Shown here: piece by piece, positions 46,982-57,242 of the stretch
How the letters are laid out: each line of letters begins with the position of its first letter
How positions within the stretch are numbered: the first letter of the stretch is position 1
From: Methylobacterium persicinum
Lineage (GTDB): Bacteria > Pseudomonadota > Alphaproteobacteria > Rhizobiales > Beijerinckiaceae
Length of the DNA: 64,000 bases
Reading direction: 5' to 3'
NCBI RefSeq assembly: GCF_022179525.1
Contig: NZ_BPQX01000051.1
Location: 1-64,000, forward strand
Program-made: the position numbers and the translations under genes
Notes under the pieces: generated by a model
What the model was told of the DNA's origin: nothing
What the model saw: only the letters and a program-made list of their open reading frames with translations
Databases searched by the model: none

Positions 46982-47380
46982 ATGAAACCCCTGCTGGCCG
47001 TCGCGCTGATCCTCGCCCTGGCGGCCTGTGGCGAGTCGAAACCCGGGCCCGCAGGCCCGCCGGGCCCGAAGGGCGACCAGGGACCGGCCGGGCCCCAGGG
47101 GCCCGCGGGACTGAACGGCGCCACGGGGGCGCGCGGTCCGGCGGGGGACCGCGGCCCGGCCGGCGAACAGGGCCCGGCGGGTCCCTCCCCGAACAGCCAA
47201 ATCCGCCTCGACGTCGCCTGCCGCAAGGACGAGGATCTGATCGGCGCCTATTGCCGCGGTATCGCCGTCCTGCCCTCCGTCTCGGTCACCGACGGTGTCG
47301 CCACTGTGGGCTGTATCGACATGACCGCCAAACCCGCCAAGGATGCCAAACCCGTAGCTGTCTGCATGAGGAAGCCGTGA
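46982..47380 (+). CDS. Collagen-like lipoprotein
   Basis: A 132-aa protein. [20 protein letters not shown] has a lipobox (LAAC), so the mature protein is lipidated. Gly-X-Y triplets from about 21 to 65 ([18 protein letters not shown]) number about 15. The C-terminal domain of about 65 residues has four Cys ([34 protein letters not shown]). Shorter than the collagen-like protein at 24431 and with a different cap domain. The stop overlaps the next gene's GTG. Confidence 0.85.
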   Translation: MKPLLAVALILALAACGESKPGPAGPPGPKGDQGPAGPQGPAGLNGATGARGPAGDRGPAGEQGPAGPSPNSQIRLDVACRKDEDLIGAYCRGIAVLPSVSVTDGVATVGCIDMTAKPAKDAKPVAVCMRKP

Positions 47381-47862
47381 TCCGCGCCCCGATCCTGTGC
47401 GCCGCCCTCGTCGCGGGGAGCATTGCCGCGTCCCTTCCGGTCGCGGCACAACCGTTTGTGCCCGCCGACCGCGCCGCCGTCGATCTCGTGAAGGGGCATG
47501 TCACCGATGGCTACGTGACCGTGGCCCGGACCATCGCCTATGCCGAAAAGGCCAGCCGGGGGGCTTTCGCCTTCGCCGGCTACCGCGTGGAACAGGGACC
47601 GGGTGAGCCGTTCAAACGCGTGCGCATCTGCTACCAGCTCGGGATCGATCCGCCCGCCTGCGGCGTCGAGTATCTCGTGGGTACCAACCCACCCCATGTC
47701 GAACCGTCGGATCGGTTCATCGGCCTCGGACGGGACCTCGAGCACGGTCCCCGGGCATTCCTGCGGGCGCTCGCCCGCGAGGCCTCCCTCCAGCGCCAGC
47801 CAGAGATGCTCCGCCGCATCCAGGCCGCCGCCGAGCCATACAATCCGTACGACTGGCGGTAG
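47377..47862 (+). CDS. Secreted hypothetical protein coupled to the collagen-like lipoprotein
   Basis: A 161-aa protein with signal peptide [20 protein letters not shown], cleaved after [44 protein letters not shown] and [20 protein letters not shown]; one Cys pair ([12 protein letters not shown]). I do not recognise a family. GTG start overlaps the upstream stop as GTGA, so the two are translationally coupled and may act together in the envelope. Confidence 0.75.
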   Translation: MIRAPILCAALVAGSIAASLPVAAQPFVPADRAAVDLVKGHVTDGYVTVARTIAYAEKASRGAFAFAGYRVEQGPGEPFKRVRICYQLGIDPPACGVEYLVGTNPPHVEPSDRFIGLGRDLEHGPRAFLRALAREASLQRQPEMLRRIQAAAEPYNPYDWR

Positions 47863-47915
47863 CGGCCCGTCGAGCGACACAGAGCCGCGAATCGACAATG
47901 CTTCAACCGCCAACC

Positions 47916-48009
47916 CCGTCTTTGCGCGCGAAGCGAAGCAATCCAGGGCAGCGAAACCTCTCAGGATGTTGCGGATCCCTGGGTTGCTTCGCTTCGCTCG
48001 CAATGACCG
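47916..48009. repeat. Family A intergenic palindrome, copy 3
   Basis: CGAAGCGAAGCAATCCAGGG on the left, its complement with GGGTTGCTTCGCTTCGCTCG on the right, outer CCGTC.../...GACCG arms slightly decayed. Lies between convergent genes. Confidence 0.92.
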
Positions 48010-48083
48010 TGGAGATGACGTGATTCAAAGACGACAGAAACCGCTCTAAGCGATCTTCCGGCTCAGCCTCGCTGGCGACTGCG

Positions 48084-49355
48084 CTAGATCAGCCGCGGGA
48101 AACCGAGCAGCCGCTGCGGCGCGAAGGGCGCGATCGGGACCGCGGGCTCGCGACCGGTGGCGAGGTCGGCGACGATCTCACCGGTGACCGGACCGGTCGA
48201 CAGGCCGATATGGCCGTGCCCGAACGCGAAGATCAGGCCCCGATGCCGGGGCGCCCGGCCGATCACCGGCATTCCGTCCGGCGTCGATGGACGCGAGCCG
48301 AGCCAAGGCTCGTTGTCGAGGGGGCCGCCGAGGCGGAGGGTGTCCGCGGCTTCCCGGCTTGCGGCCTCGATCTGCCCGTGGTTCGGCGCCGCATGCCGGG
48401 CATTCAGTTCGACGCCGGATAGCACCCTCACGCGGTCCGGCCCCATCGGCGCAATGATGGAGGCGGCTCCCGTGTCGAGGACGGGACGGGACAGGGGCGG
48501 GCTGTCGGGATGCAGGGCGTAGTGGCGGTGGTAGCCGCGCTCGGCCGCCAGCGCGAAGCGGTAGCCGAGTTCCCGGGCCAGCACCCCTGAGGCGGCCCCC
48601 GCCGCGAGCACGACCTGCTTCGCCCACAGGGTGCCGCCCTCGTAGGCCAGCACCCACCCGTCCCCATCGGGCGTGAGGCGCGTGACGGTGCTGCGGATCC
48701 GCCGGCCGCCGGTCTGGGCGTAGAGAGCCTCGCATGCCTCGATCAGCCGGCCCGGCTCGCGCACGGACCCGGTCTCGGTGAGCAGCATCGCCCTCGCATA
48801 ACGGCGCACCAGGGCGGGCTCGCGCTCGCGGAGGGCGTCGCCGTCAAGGATCTCAAAGGCGACGCCGTGCCGTTCGAGGATGTCGCGTTCCAGCGCGGCC
48901 CCTGCGAAGGCGTCTTCCGTCCGGTAGGCCTTGATCCAGCCCGTGCGGGCGAGGCGATCCGTCGTGCCCGCACGGGCGGCCAGACGCTCGTGGGCCGCGT
49001 AGGCGGCGCTAGTGAGCGGCAGCAGCGACGCCGCCGCCTCGCGCCAGCGCGTTTCCCGAGCAGCCGCCAGAAAGTGCGCGAGATAGGGGATGATGCGGGG
49101 CAGGTGCGTGTAGTCGAGGCGCAGCGCCCGGTCGGCGTTGCGGAGGTAGGCGGGCAGCTTCCCCCACAGGGCCGGACTCGCCATCGGCAGGATCGAACCC
49201 CGGCTGATCACCCCGGCATTGCCGAAAGACGTGCGCGCCCGCGCCTCGCCCGGATCACACAGGACGACGTCGAGCCGGCGCTCCTGCAGCGCGAGGGCGG
49301 AGGCGAGGCCGACCATTCCGCCGCCGATTACCGCGATGTCCGCTGTCTCGACCAT
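48084..49355 (-). CDS. FAD-dependent oxidoreductase (D-amino acid dehydrogenase-like)
   Basis: A 423-aa DAO-family flavoprotein. The N-terminal Rossmann motif is IAVIGGGMVGLASALALQER. Further motifs: TSFGNAGVISRGSILPMASP (DadA-like), ERGYHRHYALHPD, RPSTPDGMPVIGRAP and FGHGHIGLSTGPVTGEIVAD at the C-terminus. It most likely oxidises D-amino acids or a related amine. Start at ATG 49355 gives the compact N-terminus; ATG 49379 is an alternative. It faces a small secreted gene upstream. Confidence 0.9.
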   Translation of the reverse strand: MVETADIAVIGGGMVGLASALALQERRLDVVLCDPGEARARTSFGNAGVISRGSILPMASPALWGKLPAYLRNADRALRLDYTHLPRIIPYLAHFLAAARETRWREAAASLLPLTSAAYAAHERLAARAGTTDRLARTGWIKAYRTEDAFAGAALERDILERHGVAFEILDGDALREREPALVRRYARAMLLTETGSVREPGRLIEACEALYAQTGGRRIRSTVTRLTPDGDGWVLAYEGGTLWAKQVVLAAGAASGVLARELGYRFALAAERGYHRHYALHPDSPPLSRPVLDTGAASIIAPMGPDRVRVLSGVELNARHAAPNHGQIEAASREAADTLRLGGPLDNEPWLGSRPSTPDGMPVIGRAPRHRGLIFAFGHGHIGLSTGPVTGEIVADLATGREPAVPIAPFAPQRLLGFPRLI

Positions 49356-49444
49356 TCCGCCACCGCCGCTCCAGGCCATCCACGTCGCGCCTTGTGGCGG
49401 ATTTGGCTGGCCCGGAACAGGTGCGCTGGCGGAATGGCTGAGCG

Positions 49445-49759
49445 TTACGAACCGCCGCCGCCCGATCCGCCCGCGCCTTCCTGCGGCACGGCACGGCTCG
49501 GATGCCCGGCATTGCCGCCGACGGCTGAATCCGTCGTCACCGTGTCCGCCCCGGTTCCCGAACGGGCGATCGTCGTGTTGGCGCCCGGGCCGCTGTTTTG
49601 GACATCGGGCGCGACCACGACCGTGCTGTTCGGCGGTGTGGTCGGGGCGACGATGCGCTTCGGCTCAGGTTCGCGGGGTGGTGGAGGCTTGTTGCCCGCA
49701 TCCTGCGCCACGGCTGTACCGGCGGCGAGGGAGAGGAAAAGGATCAAGGCTGTTCGCAT
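49445..49759 (-). CDS. Small secreted low-complexity protein, NAGxPSRA family
   Basis: A 104-aa protein with signal peptide MRTALILFLSLAAGTAVAQD. The mature part is Pro/Thr/Asn rich (APTTPPNSTVVVAPDVQNSG) and ends TDSAVGGNAGHPSRAVPQEG with a Gly/Ser tail. It is a paralog of 29490-29777. Function unknown. Upstream of the FAD oxidoreductase on the same strand, 89 bp away. Confidence 0.75.
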   Translation of the reverse strand: MRTALILFLSLAAGTAVAQDAGNKPPPPREPEPKRIVAPTTPPNSTVVVAPDVQNSGPGANTTIARSGTGADTVTTDSAVGGNAGHPSRAVPQEGAGGSGGGGS

Positions 49760-50008
49760 CGGGCACCCCGTTTTATGAAAGCCGGAAACCGGCCGGGCTT
49801 CCCCACCTGATCGCGGCGGGGCTTGTGCCCGCGGGACAGCTCACGCTCCCGTGAACACGTGGGGACAACGGGTGGGATGGTCCTGCGTTTCATGGGCGAA
49901 CGGAAGTCGCGTGACGTTCCTGACAACTTGTTGGCAGGTCGTGAGAGCCGCCCCGCAACGCGGCTTCCAAAGTTCCACCGTCGTCCGGCAACCTGCTAGA
50001 GAGCGGGC

Positions 50009-51349
50009 ATGACCCTCGTCCGTTTCGCCCCGTCTCCGACCGGCTATCTCCACATCGGCAATGCCCGGCCAGCGCTGCTCAACGCGCTCTTCGCCCGGCG
50101 GCATGGCGGCCGGTTCCTCCTGCGCCTCGACGATACCGACCGTGCTCGCTCCACCGAGGCGTTCGCGCAGGCGGCGCGGGAGGATCTGGCGTGGCTGGGG
50201 ATCGTGCCCGACCTGTTCGCCCGGCAGAGCGAGCGCAAGGCGCAGCACGATGCGGCGGCTGAGCGGCTGAAGGCAGCGGGTCGGCTGTACCCATGCTACG
50301 AGACCCCGGAGGAACTCGAACGCCGACGGAAACGACAGCTCGGCCGGGGTCAGCCGCCGATCTACGACCGGGCCGCGCTGAAGCTCACCGCCGAGGAGCG
50401 CGCCGCCCTGGAGGCGGAGGGGCGGACGCCCCATTGGCGCTTCCTGCTCGAACACCGCACGGTGGCCTGGGACGACCTCGTCCGCGGCCCGGCGCATATC
50501 GACTGCGCCTCCCTGTCGGATCCGGTGCTGATCCGCGCGGACGGCACCTATCTCTACACGCTGCCTTCCGTGGTGGACGACATCGATTTCGGCATCACCC
50601 ATGTGATCCGCGGTGAGGATCACGTCACGAATACGGGCGTGCAGGTGCAGATCTTCGAAGCCCTGGACGCGGCGGTCCCGGTCTTCGGTCACCACAACCT
50701 GCTCACGACGGCCGATGGCGAAGGCCTCTCGAAACGCCTCGGCCACCTCTCCCTTCGGGGCTTGCGGGAGGCCGGCTATGAGCCGAGCGCCGTACGTTCG
50801 CTCGCCGTGCTGACCGGCTCGGCCGAATCGGTGCGCGCCGTGCCGGGCCTGGACGAACTGGCGCAGCTCATCGACCTGTCCGAGATCTCACGGGCACCCG
50901 CCCGGTTCGACGAAGCCGATCTCGATGGGCTCAACGCCCGGCTGGTCCACGAAATGCCCTTCGCCGCAGCTGCCAACAGGTTGCGGGAGATGGGCGTGCC
51001 AGATGAACGGGCGGACGCGTTCTGGCTGGCCGTACGGGCGAACCTCGGCAAGGTCTCCGAGGCGGCGGAATGGTGGCGCGTCGTGGAGGGGCCGGTGACG
51101 CCCAAGCTCGACGACCCGGCGCTTATCGAGGCGGCCCAGGAAACGCTTCCCGCCGGCCCTTTTGACGAGACGACTTGGAAGACCTGGACCGGCGAGATCC
51201 GCGCCCGCACGGGTGCCAAAGGCCGGGCGTTGTTCATGCCGCTGCGGCTCGCCCTCACGGGGCTCGACCACGGGCCCGATCTGGCGGGCCTCCTGCCGCT
51301 GATCGGCCGCGAGCGGACGCTTGCGCGGCTGGCGGGGGAGACCTGCTGA
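50009..51349 (+). CDS. gltX: Glutamyl-tRNA synthetase, short form
   Basis: A 446-aa class I synthetase. [20 protein letters not shown] holds the HIGH motif, [20 protein letters not shown] follows, and the KMSKS loop is GEGLSKRLG near 240. The anticodon-binding part ends the protein. Many alphaproteobacteria have two gltX paralogs, one charging tRNA-Gln with Glu for the amidotransferase route; the short length and GLSKRLG loop suggest one of this pair, but specificity cannot be decided from sequence. Confidence 0.93.
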   Translation: MTLVRFAPSPTGYLHIGNARPALLNALFARRHGGRFLLRLDDTDRARSTEAFAQAAREDLAWLGIVPDLFARQSERKAQHDAAAERLKAAGRLYPCYETPEELERRRKRQLGRGQPPIYDRAALKLTAEERAALEAEGRTPHWRFLLEHRTVAWDDLVRGPAHIDCASLSDPVLIRADGTYLYTLPSVVDDIDFGITHVIRGEDHVTNTGVQVQIFEALDAAVPVFGHHNLLTTADGEGLSKRLGHLSLRGLREAGYEPSAVRSLAVLTGSAESVRAVPGLDELAQLIDLSEISRAPARFDEADLDGLNARLVHEMPFAAAANRLREMGVPDERADAFWLAVRANLGKVSEAAEWWRVVEGPVTPKLDDPALIEAAQETLPAGPFDETTWKTWTGEIRARTGAKGRALFMPLRLALTGLDHGPDLAGLLPLIGRERTLARLAGETC

Positions 51350-51416
51350 CGCGCTTTAGCGTCGCCTTAACCATGCCGGCGCGAGCTTTCGGCCACGACA
51401 GCCGAGGGATTCGCCG

Positions 51417-51704
51417 ATGACCCACCTGACGCACGAAGACGAGCACGCCGTCGACCGGCTGACCCTGCACCTGCTGCAGGACGCCTATTTCGACGTGGTC
51501 GCCGTCCTGCGCGGCGCCCAGCCGAAGGCCGCCTCCGCCATCCTGGCGGTGATGGAGCAGCGGGTCGCCAACGCCCTCAGCCGCATGTGCCGGGACGACT
51601 CGGAAGGAACAGGATCGAAATCCATCGCCCTGGCCGTCGGCGAGCGGCTGGGTGAGATCATGGAACAGGCGCACGGGCGGGCGAACGCCGCCAAGGTCGC
51701 CTGA
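51417..51704 (+). CDS. Small hypothetical protein
   Basis: A 95-aa all-helical soluble protein (DEHAVDRLTLHLLQDAYFDV, then KAASAILAVMEQRVANALSR). GAGGGA lies 6 bp before the ATG, so translation is likely. No domain recognised. Same strand as gltX, 67 bp after it. Followed by a family A palindrome. Confidence 0.65.
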   Translation: MTHLTHEDEHAVDRLTLHLLQDAYFDVVAVLRGAQPKAASAILAVMEQRVANALSRMCRDDSEGTGSKSIALAVGERLGEIMEQAHGRANAAKVA

Positions 51705-51810
51705 GGCAAGGGCCTTTTCTCGCCGAAGTGGACACCGCTTCCGCGAAAGAAATTGCGGTGAACGTGGTGACCTAACGCATTATCGAGAGGCGTTGGATCA
51801 CACAGCCTTT

Positions 51811-51903
51811 CCGTCATTGCGAGCGAAGCGAAGCAATCCAGGGCAGCGGAACATCTCAGGATGTCGTGGATCCCTGGATTGCTGCGCTTCGCTCGCAATG
51901 ACG
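51811..51903. repeat. Family A intergenic palindrome, copy 4
   Basis: CCGTCATTGCGAGCGAAGC on the left and GCGCTTCGCTCGCAATGACG on the right, with CAATCCAGGG/CCCTGGATTG inside. Outer flank TTGGATCAC is present on the left. Lies between convergent genes. Confidence 0.93.
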
Positions 51904-51940
51904 ACGACAAGGATGCGATCCTGTCGTCGCCGAAAAGGCT

Positions 51941-53233
51941 CTAGGTCCCCCCGTCGACCCGGGTCGCGAGAATCTTGTCGATGCGCCGACCGTCGAGATC
52001 CACCACTTCCAATCGCCAGCCGGAGACGTCACACGTCTCGCCGGTGTCGGGCAGCCGGTGGAGCGCCGCGATGACGAGCCCCGCCGCGGTCTCGTAATCC
52101 CGGGGCTGCGGGAGCTTCAGGCCGAGTTGGTCGGCCATCTCGTCGGCGGGCATCGATCCGGCGATCAGCCACGATCCGTCCTGGCGGCGGATCGCATCGG
52201 GCTCCGGGTTTTCCGAATGGAAGGCGCCCGCGATGGCATCGAGGATGTTGGCGGGCGTCACAAGACCGTCGAAATGGCCGTACTCGTCGTGGATCAGCGC
52301 CATGGGCGTGGGCGCCTTCCGCAGGGCGTCCAGGGCGTCGAGGGCATCGATCGTGTCCGGTAGGACGAGGGCCGCCCTGGTCTGGGCACGGATCCGCGCC
52401 GGAAGGCCGGCTCCGCCCTGTTCGAGGAGGGCCGGGATCAGGTCGCGGACCTGCACCACGCCGGTCATCGCATCGGGATCGGCCTCCGTGACCGGCAACC
52501 GCGCATGGGGACTGGCACAGAGCAGGGAGCGGATCTCCGCTTCGTCGCGGGACAGGTCGAGCCAGACGACATCCGTGCGGGGGGTCATGACGCCGCGCAC
52601 CGCCCTATCGCCAAGCCGCAGCACGCCGGAGATCATGGCCCGCTCATCCCCCTCGATGACGCCCGCGGTCTCGGCCTCGGCCACAAGGCTGCGGATCTCC
52701 TCCTCGGTGACGGCGCTGGCGCTTTCCGTTTCCTGGCCGATCAACCGGAAGACGGCGCGGGTCGACGCATCGAGGAGCCAGACCGCCGGGAAGGCCAGCC
52801 TCGCGACGTGGCGCATGCCAGGGGCGACGGTGCAGGCGATCGCTTCCGGATTGCGCAGGGCGAGATGTTTCGGGACCAGCTCGCCGACGATCACAGACAG
52901 GTAGGTGATCGCGGTGATGACGATGATATAGCCCAAAGTGTCGGCCCAGCCCCGCGCCAGTCCGGCGTCGAGGAGGAAAGCGGAGAGCCGGTCGCCCAAG
53001 GCGGCCCCGGAGACGACCCCGGACAGGATTCCGATGAGGGTGATCCCGATCTGTACAGTGGAGAGGATCCGCCCGGGCTCCTCCGCCAGCGACAGGGCGA
53101 CCGCGGCGCCCGGCCGGCGGGCGTCCGCCATGGCCCTGAGGCGACTTTTGCGGGCCGAAACGATGGCCAATTCCGACAGGGCGAAGACGCCGTTCAGCGC
53201 GATCAGGAAGACGACGACGGCGAGTTCGAGCAA
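51941..53233 (-). CDS. CNNM/CorC-type (hemolysin family) membrane protein
   Basis: A 430-aa protein. N-terminal DUF21 membrane domain of about 190 residues (VVVFLIALNGVFALSELAIV, IGITLIGILSGVVSGAALGD, SVIVGELVPKHLALRNPEAI). A CBS pair follows (GVMTPRTDVVWLDLSRD; PMALIHDEYGHFDGLVTPAN) and a CorC_HlyC C-terminal domain. Related proteins bind adenosine nucleotides and handle Mg/Na ions; the hemolysin name is historical. No operon partner. Confidence 0.92.
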   Translation of the reverse strand: MLELAVVVFLIALNGVFALSELAIVSARKSRLRAMADARRPGAAVALSLAEEPGRILSTVQIGITLIGILSGVVSGAALGDRLSAFLLDAGLARGWADTLGYIIVITAITYLSVIVGELVPKHLALRNPEAIACTVAPGMRHVARLAFPAVWLLDASTRAVFRLIGQETESASAVTEEEIRSLVAEAETAGVIEGDERAMISGVLRLGDRAVRGVMTPRTDVVWLDLSRDEAEIRSLLCASPHARLPVTEADPDAMTGVVQVRDLIPALLEQGGAGLPARIRAQTRAALVLPDTIDALDALDALRKAPTPMALIHDEYGHFDGLVTPANILDAIAGAFHSENPEPDAIRRQDGSWLIAGSMPADEMADQLGLKLPQPRDYETAAGLVIAALHRLPDTGETCDVSGWRLEVVDLDGRRIDKILATRVDGGT

Positions 53234-53397
53234 AGGGCGGATCTTGGCACCGGACCCTCTCGGGCACCGGGCGTCCTCTCATGATGTGGGCGCTTGAGAT
53301 GGATACCGTAGCGCGGCCATTCAACGACGGTCGTGCTGCGGAGAGGTGATTGGCCTCTGTATCGGAGCGCGTGGGCCGCCCCTCCTCCTACCCTGTT

Positions 53398-53511
53398 CCT
53401 CATCCTGAGGTGCCGGCGCGAAGCGTCGGCCTCGAAGGAGGCCTCCAGGCTCCGCGCGCTCTCTGGAGCCCTCCTTCGAGGCCGCTGACGCGCCACCTCA
53501 GGATGAGGTGG
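53398..53511. repeat. Family B intergenic palindrome, copy 3
   Basis: CATCCTGAGGTGC on the left and CACCTCAGGATGAGG on the right, with CGAAGGAGG/CCTCCTTCG inside. Unlike most copies it lies between divergent genes (membrane protein and argS). Confidence 0.9.
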
Positions 53512-53843
53512 AGGGTGGGAAGGATGAAGCGATCCGCCGCCTAAGACATCCGCGACTCAATTCAATACGGCTCCGTTTTTGGCCAAGCTGCCCGCCTCGT
53601 CTTGATTCGTCACGCGCCACGACAAACCCGTACCGCGGGGCGGTCGGTGACAGGGGCGCCAGCCCTTGCTATGCGGCGGGGCGTTCGGCAGTGCACCGCA
53701 CGCAATTGTGGACGCCGCGTCGTGAATCGGCCGGCTTCCGGCGCCATGCTGCCGGGGACGTGGCACCCCGCGCCGACCCCCTGCCATAACGGCCCTGTCC
53801 CGGCGTGCCGACGCGCCGGGACGAAGCTCTGAGACGATTTGGA
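53512..53843. other. argS upstream region, no gene seen
   Basis: About 330 bp after the family B repeat. Short open frames exist on both strands but none has a ribosome site or domain-like sequence. The argS promoter must be here. CCTTGCTATG at about 53663 also occurs upstream of icd at about 14643 and may be a promoter element. Confidence 0.45.
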
Positions 53844-55595
53844 ATGAACATCTTCGCCCAGTTCGAGGCGCGCGTGCGCGAAGGCTTGGACGCCCTCACC
53901 CGGAAGGGTTCGCTGCCCGGCGGGCTCGATTTCGGCCGCGTGGTCGTCGAGCCGCCGCGCGATCCCTCGCACGGCGACCTCGCCACCAACGCCGCCTTGG
54001 TCCTCGCCAAGGACGCGAAGACGAACCCGCGGGCGCTGGGCGAAGCCCTCGCCGACGAGCTGCGAGCCGACCCGCGAGTGGCGGAGGTCTCCCTCGCGGG
54101 GCCCGGCTTCATCAACATGCGCCTCAAGCCCGGCGTGTTCCACGACGTGGTGCGCGCGGTGCTCGCCGATCCCGCCGGCTTCGGCCGGGCGCGGCTGCCG
54201 GGCGGGCCGGTCAATGTGGAGTATGTTTCCGCCAACCCGACCGGCCCCATGCATGTGGGCCACGGCCGCGGGGCGGTGTTCGGCGATGCGCTGGCGAGCC
54301 TCCTCGTCGCGGCGGGGCGGCAGGTCACGCGGGAATACTACATCAACGACGCGGGCGCGCAGGTGGATGTCCTCGCCCGCTCCGCCTACCAGCGCTACCG
54401 CGAGGCGCTCGGCGAGCCCTTCGCCATTGGCGAGGGCCTGTATCCGGGCGACTACCTGAAGCCGGTGGGTGAGGCCCTGGCGCGGGAGCACGGGCGTGCC
54501 CTCCTCGACATGGCGGAGGCGGAATGGCTACCCGCCATCCGCGACATCTCGGTGGCGATGATGATGGACATGATCCGCCAGGATCTTGCTGCCATCGGTA
54601 TCCGGCACGACGTGTTCTTCTCGGAACGCAAGCTGCACGACAGCGGCGCGGTCGGCGCCCTGCTGGAGGATCTGCGCAAGCGCGGTCTCGTCTACGAGGG
54701 CCGGCTTCCCCCGCCCAAGGGTCAGCTCCCCGAGGATTGGGAGGACCGGGAGCAGACGCTGTTCCGCACCAAGGATTTCGGCGACGATACCGACAGGCCG
54801 CTGCTGAAATCGGACGGCAGCTTCACCTATTTCGCGGCCGATATTGCCTATCACCGGGAGAAGGTGCTCCGCGGCGCCGAAGAGATCATCGATGTCCTCG
54901 GGGCCGACCACGGCGGTTATGTGAAGCGCATGCAGGCCGCCGTGAAGGCGGTCAGCGACGGCAAGGCCGTGCTCGAAGTCAAGCTGTGCCAATTGGTGCG
55001 GCTGCTGCGCGCCGGCGAGCCGGTGAAGATGAGCAAGCGTGCCGGCGAGTTCGTGACCCTGCGCGACGTGATCGACGAAGTCGGCCGCGACGCGATCCGC
55101 TTCATGATGCTATTCCGCAAGAACGACGCGACTCTCGATTTCGACCTGGCGAAAGTGGTAGAACAGTCGAAGGACAACCCGGTCTTTTACGTGCAGTACG
55201 CCCATGCCCGCGTCCGTTCGGTGCAGCGTCAGGCGCGGGAGGCTTTTCCCGACGCCGACATGTCCCCCCAGGCGCTCCTGGCGGAGGCCGACCTCGCGCT
55301 CCTGGCCGATTCGGGCGAGGCGGAAATGATGAGGCTGGTTGCTCAGTACCCGCGGGTGATCGAATCGGCCGCCCTGGCCCACGAACCGCACCGGATCGCG
55401 TTTCATCTGTATGAAATCGCTGCCTCACTTCACGGTTTCTGGAACAAGGGCAAAGACTTGCCGCAATTACGATTTGTTAATGCAACCGATCGAAAGTCCA
55501 CATGGGCGAGGTTGGCGCTCGTCGAGGCCGTTCGATCGGTGTTGGCCGACGGTCTCAGCCTCCTCGGGGTGAGTGCGCCGGACGAGATGCGCTAG
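53844..55595 (+). CDS. argS: Arginyl-tRNA synthetase
   Basis: A 583-aa class I synthetase. N-terminal Add-1 domain (residues 1-100), [20 protein letters not shown] carrying HIGH near 137, [19 protein letters not shown], and [20 protein letters not shown] with KMSKS near 394. The DALR anticodon domain ends the protein. ATG 53844 matches family N-termini; an in-frame start at 53805 is not needed. First gene of argS-SPOR-nagZ-tatABC, all plus strand. Confidence 0.97.
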   Translation: MNIFAQFEARVREGLDALTRKGSLPGGLDFGRVVVEPPRDPSHGDLATNAALVLAKDAKTNPRALGEALADELRADPRVAEVSLAGPGFINMRLKPGVFHDVVRAVLADPAGFGRARLPGGPVNVEYVSANPTGPMHVGHGRGAVFGDALASLLVAAGRQVTREYYINDAGAQVDVLARSAYQRYREALGEPFAIGEGLYPGDYLKPVGEALAREHGRALLDMAEAEWLPAIRDISVAMMMDMIRQDLAAIGIRHDVFFSERKLHDSGAVGALLEDLRKRGLVYEGRLPPPKGQLPEDWEDREQTLFRTKDFGDDTDRPLLKSDGSFTYFAADIAYHREKVLRGAEEIIDVLGADHGGYVKRMQAAVKAVSDGKAVLEVKLCQLVRLLRAGEPVKMSKRAGEFVTLRDVIDEVGRDAIRFMMLFRKNDATLDFDLAKVVEQSKDNPVFYVQYAHARVRSVQRQAREAFPDADMSPQALLAEADLALLADSGEAEMMRLVAQYPRVIESAALAHEPHRIAFHLYEIAASLHGFWNKGKDLPQLRFVNATDRKSTWARLALVEAVRSVLADGLSLLGVSAPDEMR

Positions 55596-55646
55596 CCCAA
55601 ATCGTATCGGTCACGGACCGATCCGCCACTGGTTGAGGAAGCTGCC

Positions 55647-57023
55647 ATGACGAACGCGTCGCGCGCTCAGATCGATCTGGAAGCACTTGCGCGCGATCTG
55701 CGTCACGATGACGGTGCGCCGAAGGCCGCGAAGCCGGATCCCCTGGCCGAACTGGCCCGCATCGTCGGGCAGGACGATCCCTTCCGCGCGCTGCTCGCCG
55801 CCCGCGACAACGTGCGCCCGTCCCCGGTGAAGGAGGTTCCCCTCGCCCATGACGCCGGCTGGGCCGCCCGCCCGGAGCCGCACTTTGCGCCGGAAGAACC
55901 CGCCCGCGTCACCCCGGCCGACGCCTTCGACCAGTATCTCGCCTCCGTAGAGCGCGACATGCCGTCCTATCCGGCCGCCGAAGTGGCGCCGGATGCAGAC
56001 GAATCCTATGACGATGCCCGTTCGCTTCGCCGGGCCGCGCCGCGGCGCCGGTTCGCGTCGGTAGGGGCTGGACTCGCCGTTGTCGCCATCGCGGTGACGG
56101 GCGCCCTGACCTACAAGAGCCTGCACACCGGCAAGGACGGGTCCGTGCCTGTCGTGCAAGCCGATACGACACCCCTGAAGGTCGCCCCGAAGGTGGCCGA
56201 CGGTGTTGAGATCCCCGATCAGAACCGCCAGATCTACGACCGTAATGCCACCAGCAAGGATAGCGGGCAGATCAAGGTCGTGAACCGGGAGGAGCAGCCC
56301 CTTGACGTGACCGAGGCGGCCCGCGCCGCCGGGGGGACGCCGTCCGCTCAGGGCACGACCCCGGGCAACGGCCCGTTCGAAGCGTTCGGCGAGCCCCGCC
56401 GGGTCCGCACCGTCTCCGTGAAGCCCGAGGCTCCTCCGGCTCCCCCGCCGGCGCCGGCCGAGGCCGCACCGTCGCCGGTCCCGACCATGGTTCTCCCGGG
56501 CTCGGATACGTCGGCCGACGCCACTCCGCCCGCACCTTCTCCAATCGCCGCCCCGGCGCGGCCGGCCAAGCCGATCCGTCAGGCCGATGCGTCCCCGGTC
56601 CCGACCGCGATGCCGGCCGCCGCCGAACCCGTCGCGGAGCCGGCACCCAAGCCCGCCAAGCCGGTCGCCGTGGTCAAGAAGGCGCCGCAGCGGATCGCTT
56701 CGGTGTCGCCCGAGTCGCTACAGGCCGCGAGCCCGGAGACGACGCAGGCCACCACCGCCGCAGTGGATACGACCACTCCGGTCAGCGGCTTTTCCGTGCA
56801 ACTCGGCGTGCGCAACTCCGCGGGCGACGCGCACAACGCCTTCCGCCAGTTGCAGGCCAAGTACAGCCAGCTTTCGGGTAAGCCGGAGCTGATCCGGCAG
56901 GCCGAGGTCAACGGCAAGACGCTGTTCCGCGTGCGTGTCGGACCCCTGTCGAAGGAGGAGGCGTCGAGCCTCTGCTCCTCGCTGCAAGGTGAGGGCGGCC
57001 AGTGTTTCGTGGCCCGGAACTGA
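55647..57023 (+). CDS. SPOR-domain membrane protein
   Basis: A 458-aa bitopic protein. Cytoplasmic N-terminus of about 135 residues, one membrane helix near 138-155 (SVGAGLAVVAIAVTGALTYK), a long Pro/Ala periplasmic linker (160-380) and a C-terminal SPOR domain (GFSVQLGVRNSAGDAHNAFR, TLFRVRVGPLSKEEASSLCS). SPOR domains bind denuded glycan at the septum, so a division-site role is expected. 51 bp after argS, 219 bp before nagZ; this order is conserved in alphaproteobacteria. Confidence 0.93.
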   Translation: MTNASRAQIDLEALARDLRHDDGAPKAAKPDPLAELARIVGQDDPFRALLAARDNVRPSPVKEVPLAHDAGWAARPEPHFAPEEPARVTPADAFDQYLASVERDMPSYPAAEVAPDADESYDDARSLRRAAPRRRFASVGAGLAVVAIAVTGALTYKSLHTGKDGSVPVVQADTTPLKVAPKVADGVEIPDQNRQIYDRNATSKDSGQIKVVNREEQPLDVTEAARAAGGTPSAQGTTPGNGPFEAFGEPRRVRTVSVKPEAPPAPPPAPAEAAPSPVPTMVLPGSDTSADATPPAPSPIAAPARPAKPIRQADASPVPTAMPAAAEPVAEPAPKPAKPVAVVKKAPQRIASVSPESLQAASPETTQATTAAVDTTTPVSGFSVQLGVRNSAGDAHNAFRQLQAKYSQLSGKPELIRQAEVNGKTLFRVRVGPLSKEEASSLCSSLQGEGGQCFVARN

Positions 57024-57242
57024 GTTCCGCCGCCGCGGAGCTCTGAGGCTCCCGCTTGCCTTCCACAAGGCCGTGACGCGTCTGACCCAGTAATCTGCCT
57101 GAGTCCGGCCGGCAACACCGGCCCACCACGGCGCTGACCTCCGCGCTCCCGCGGAGGTTCCGCCTTGAAGGTGCGCCCGTCCCGCGTGACCTTCTCAGCC
57201 CCGATTCGCCATCCCGGCCCCCTTGTTCCGGAACGCTCACCG

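Noticed and set aside
53602-53832. Small plus-strand open frame upstream of argS
   Set aside because: No ribosome site, Arg/Cys/Pro-rich composition, no recognisable domain; treated as non-coding.
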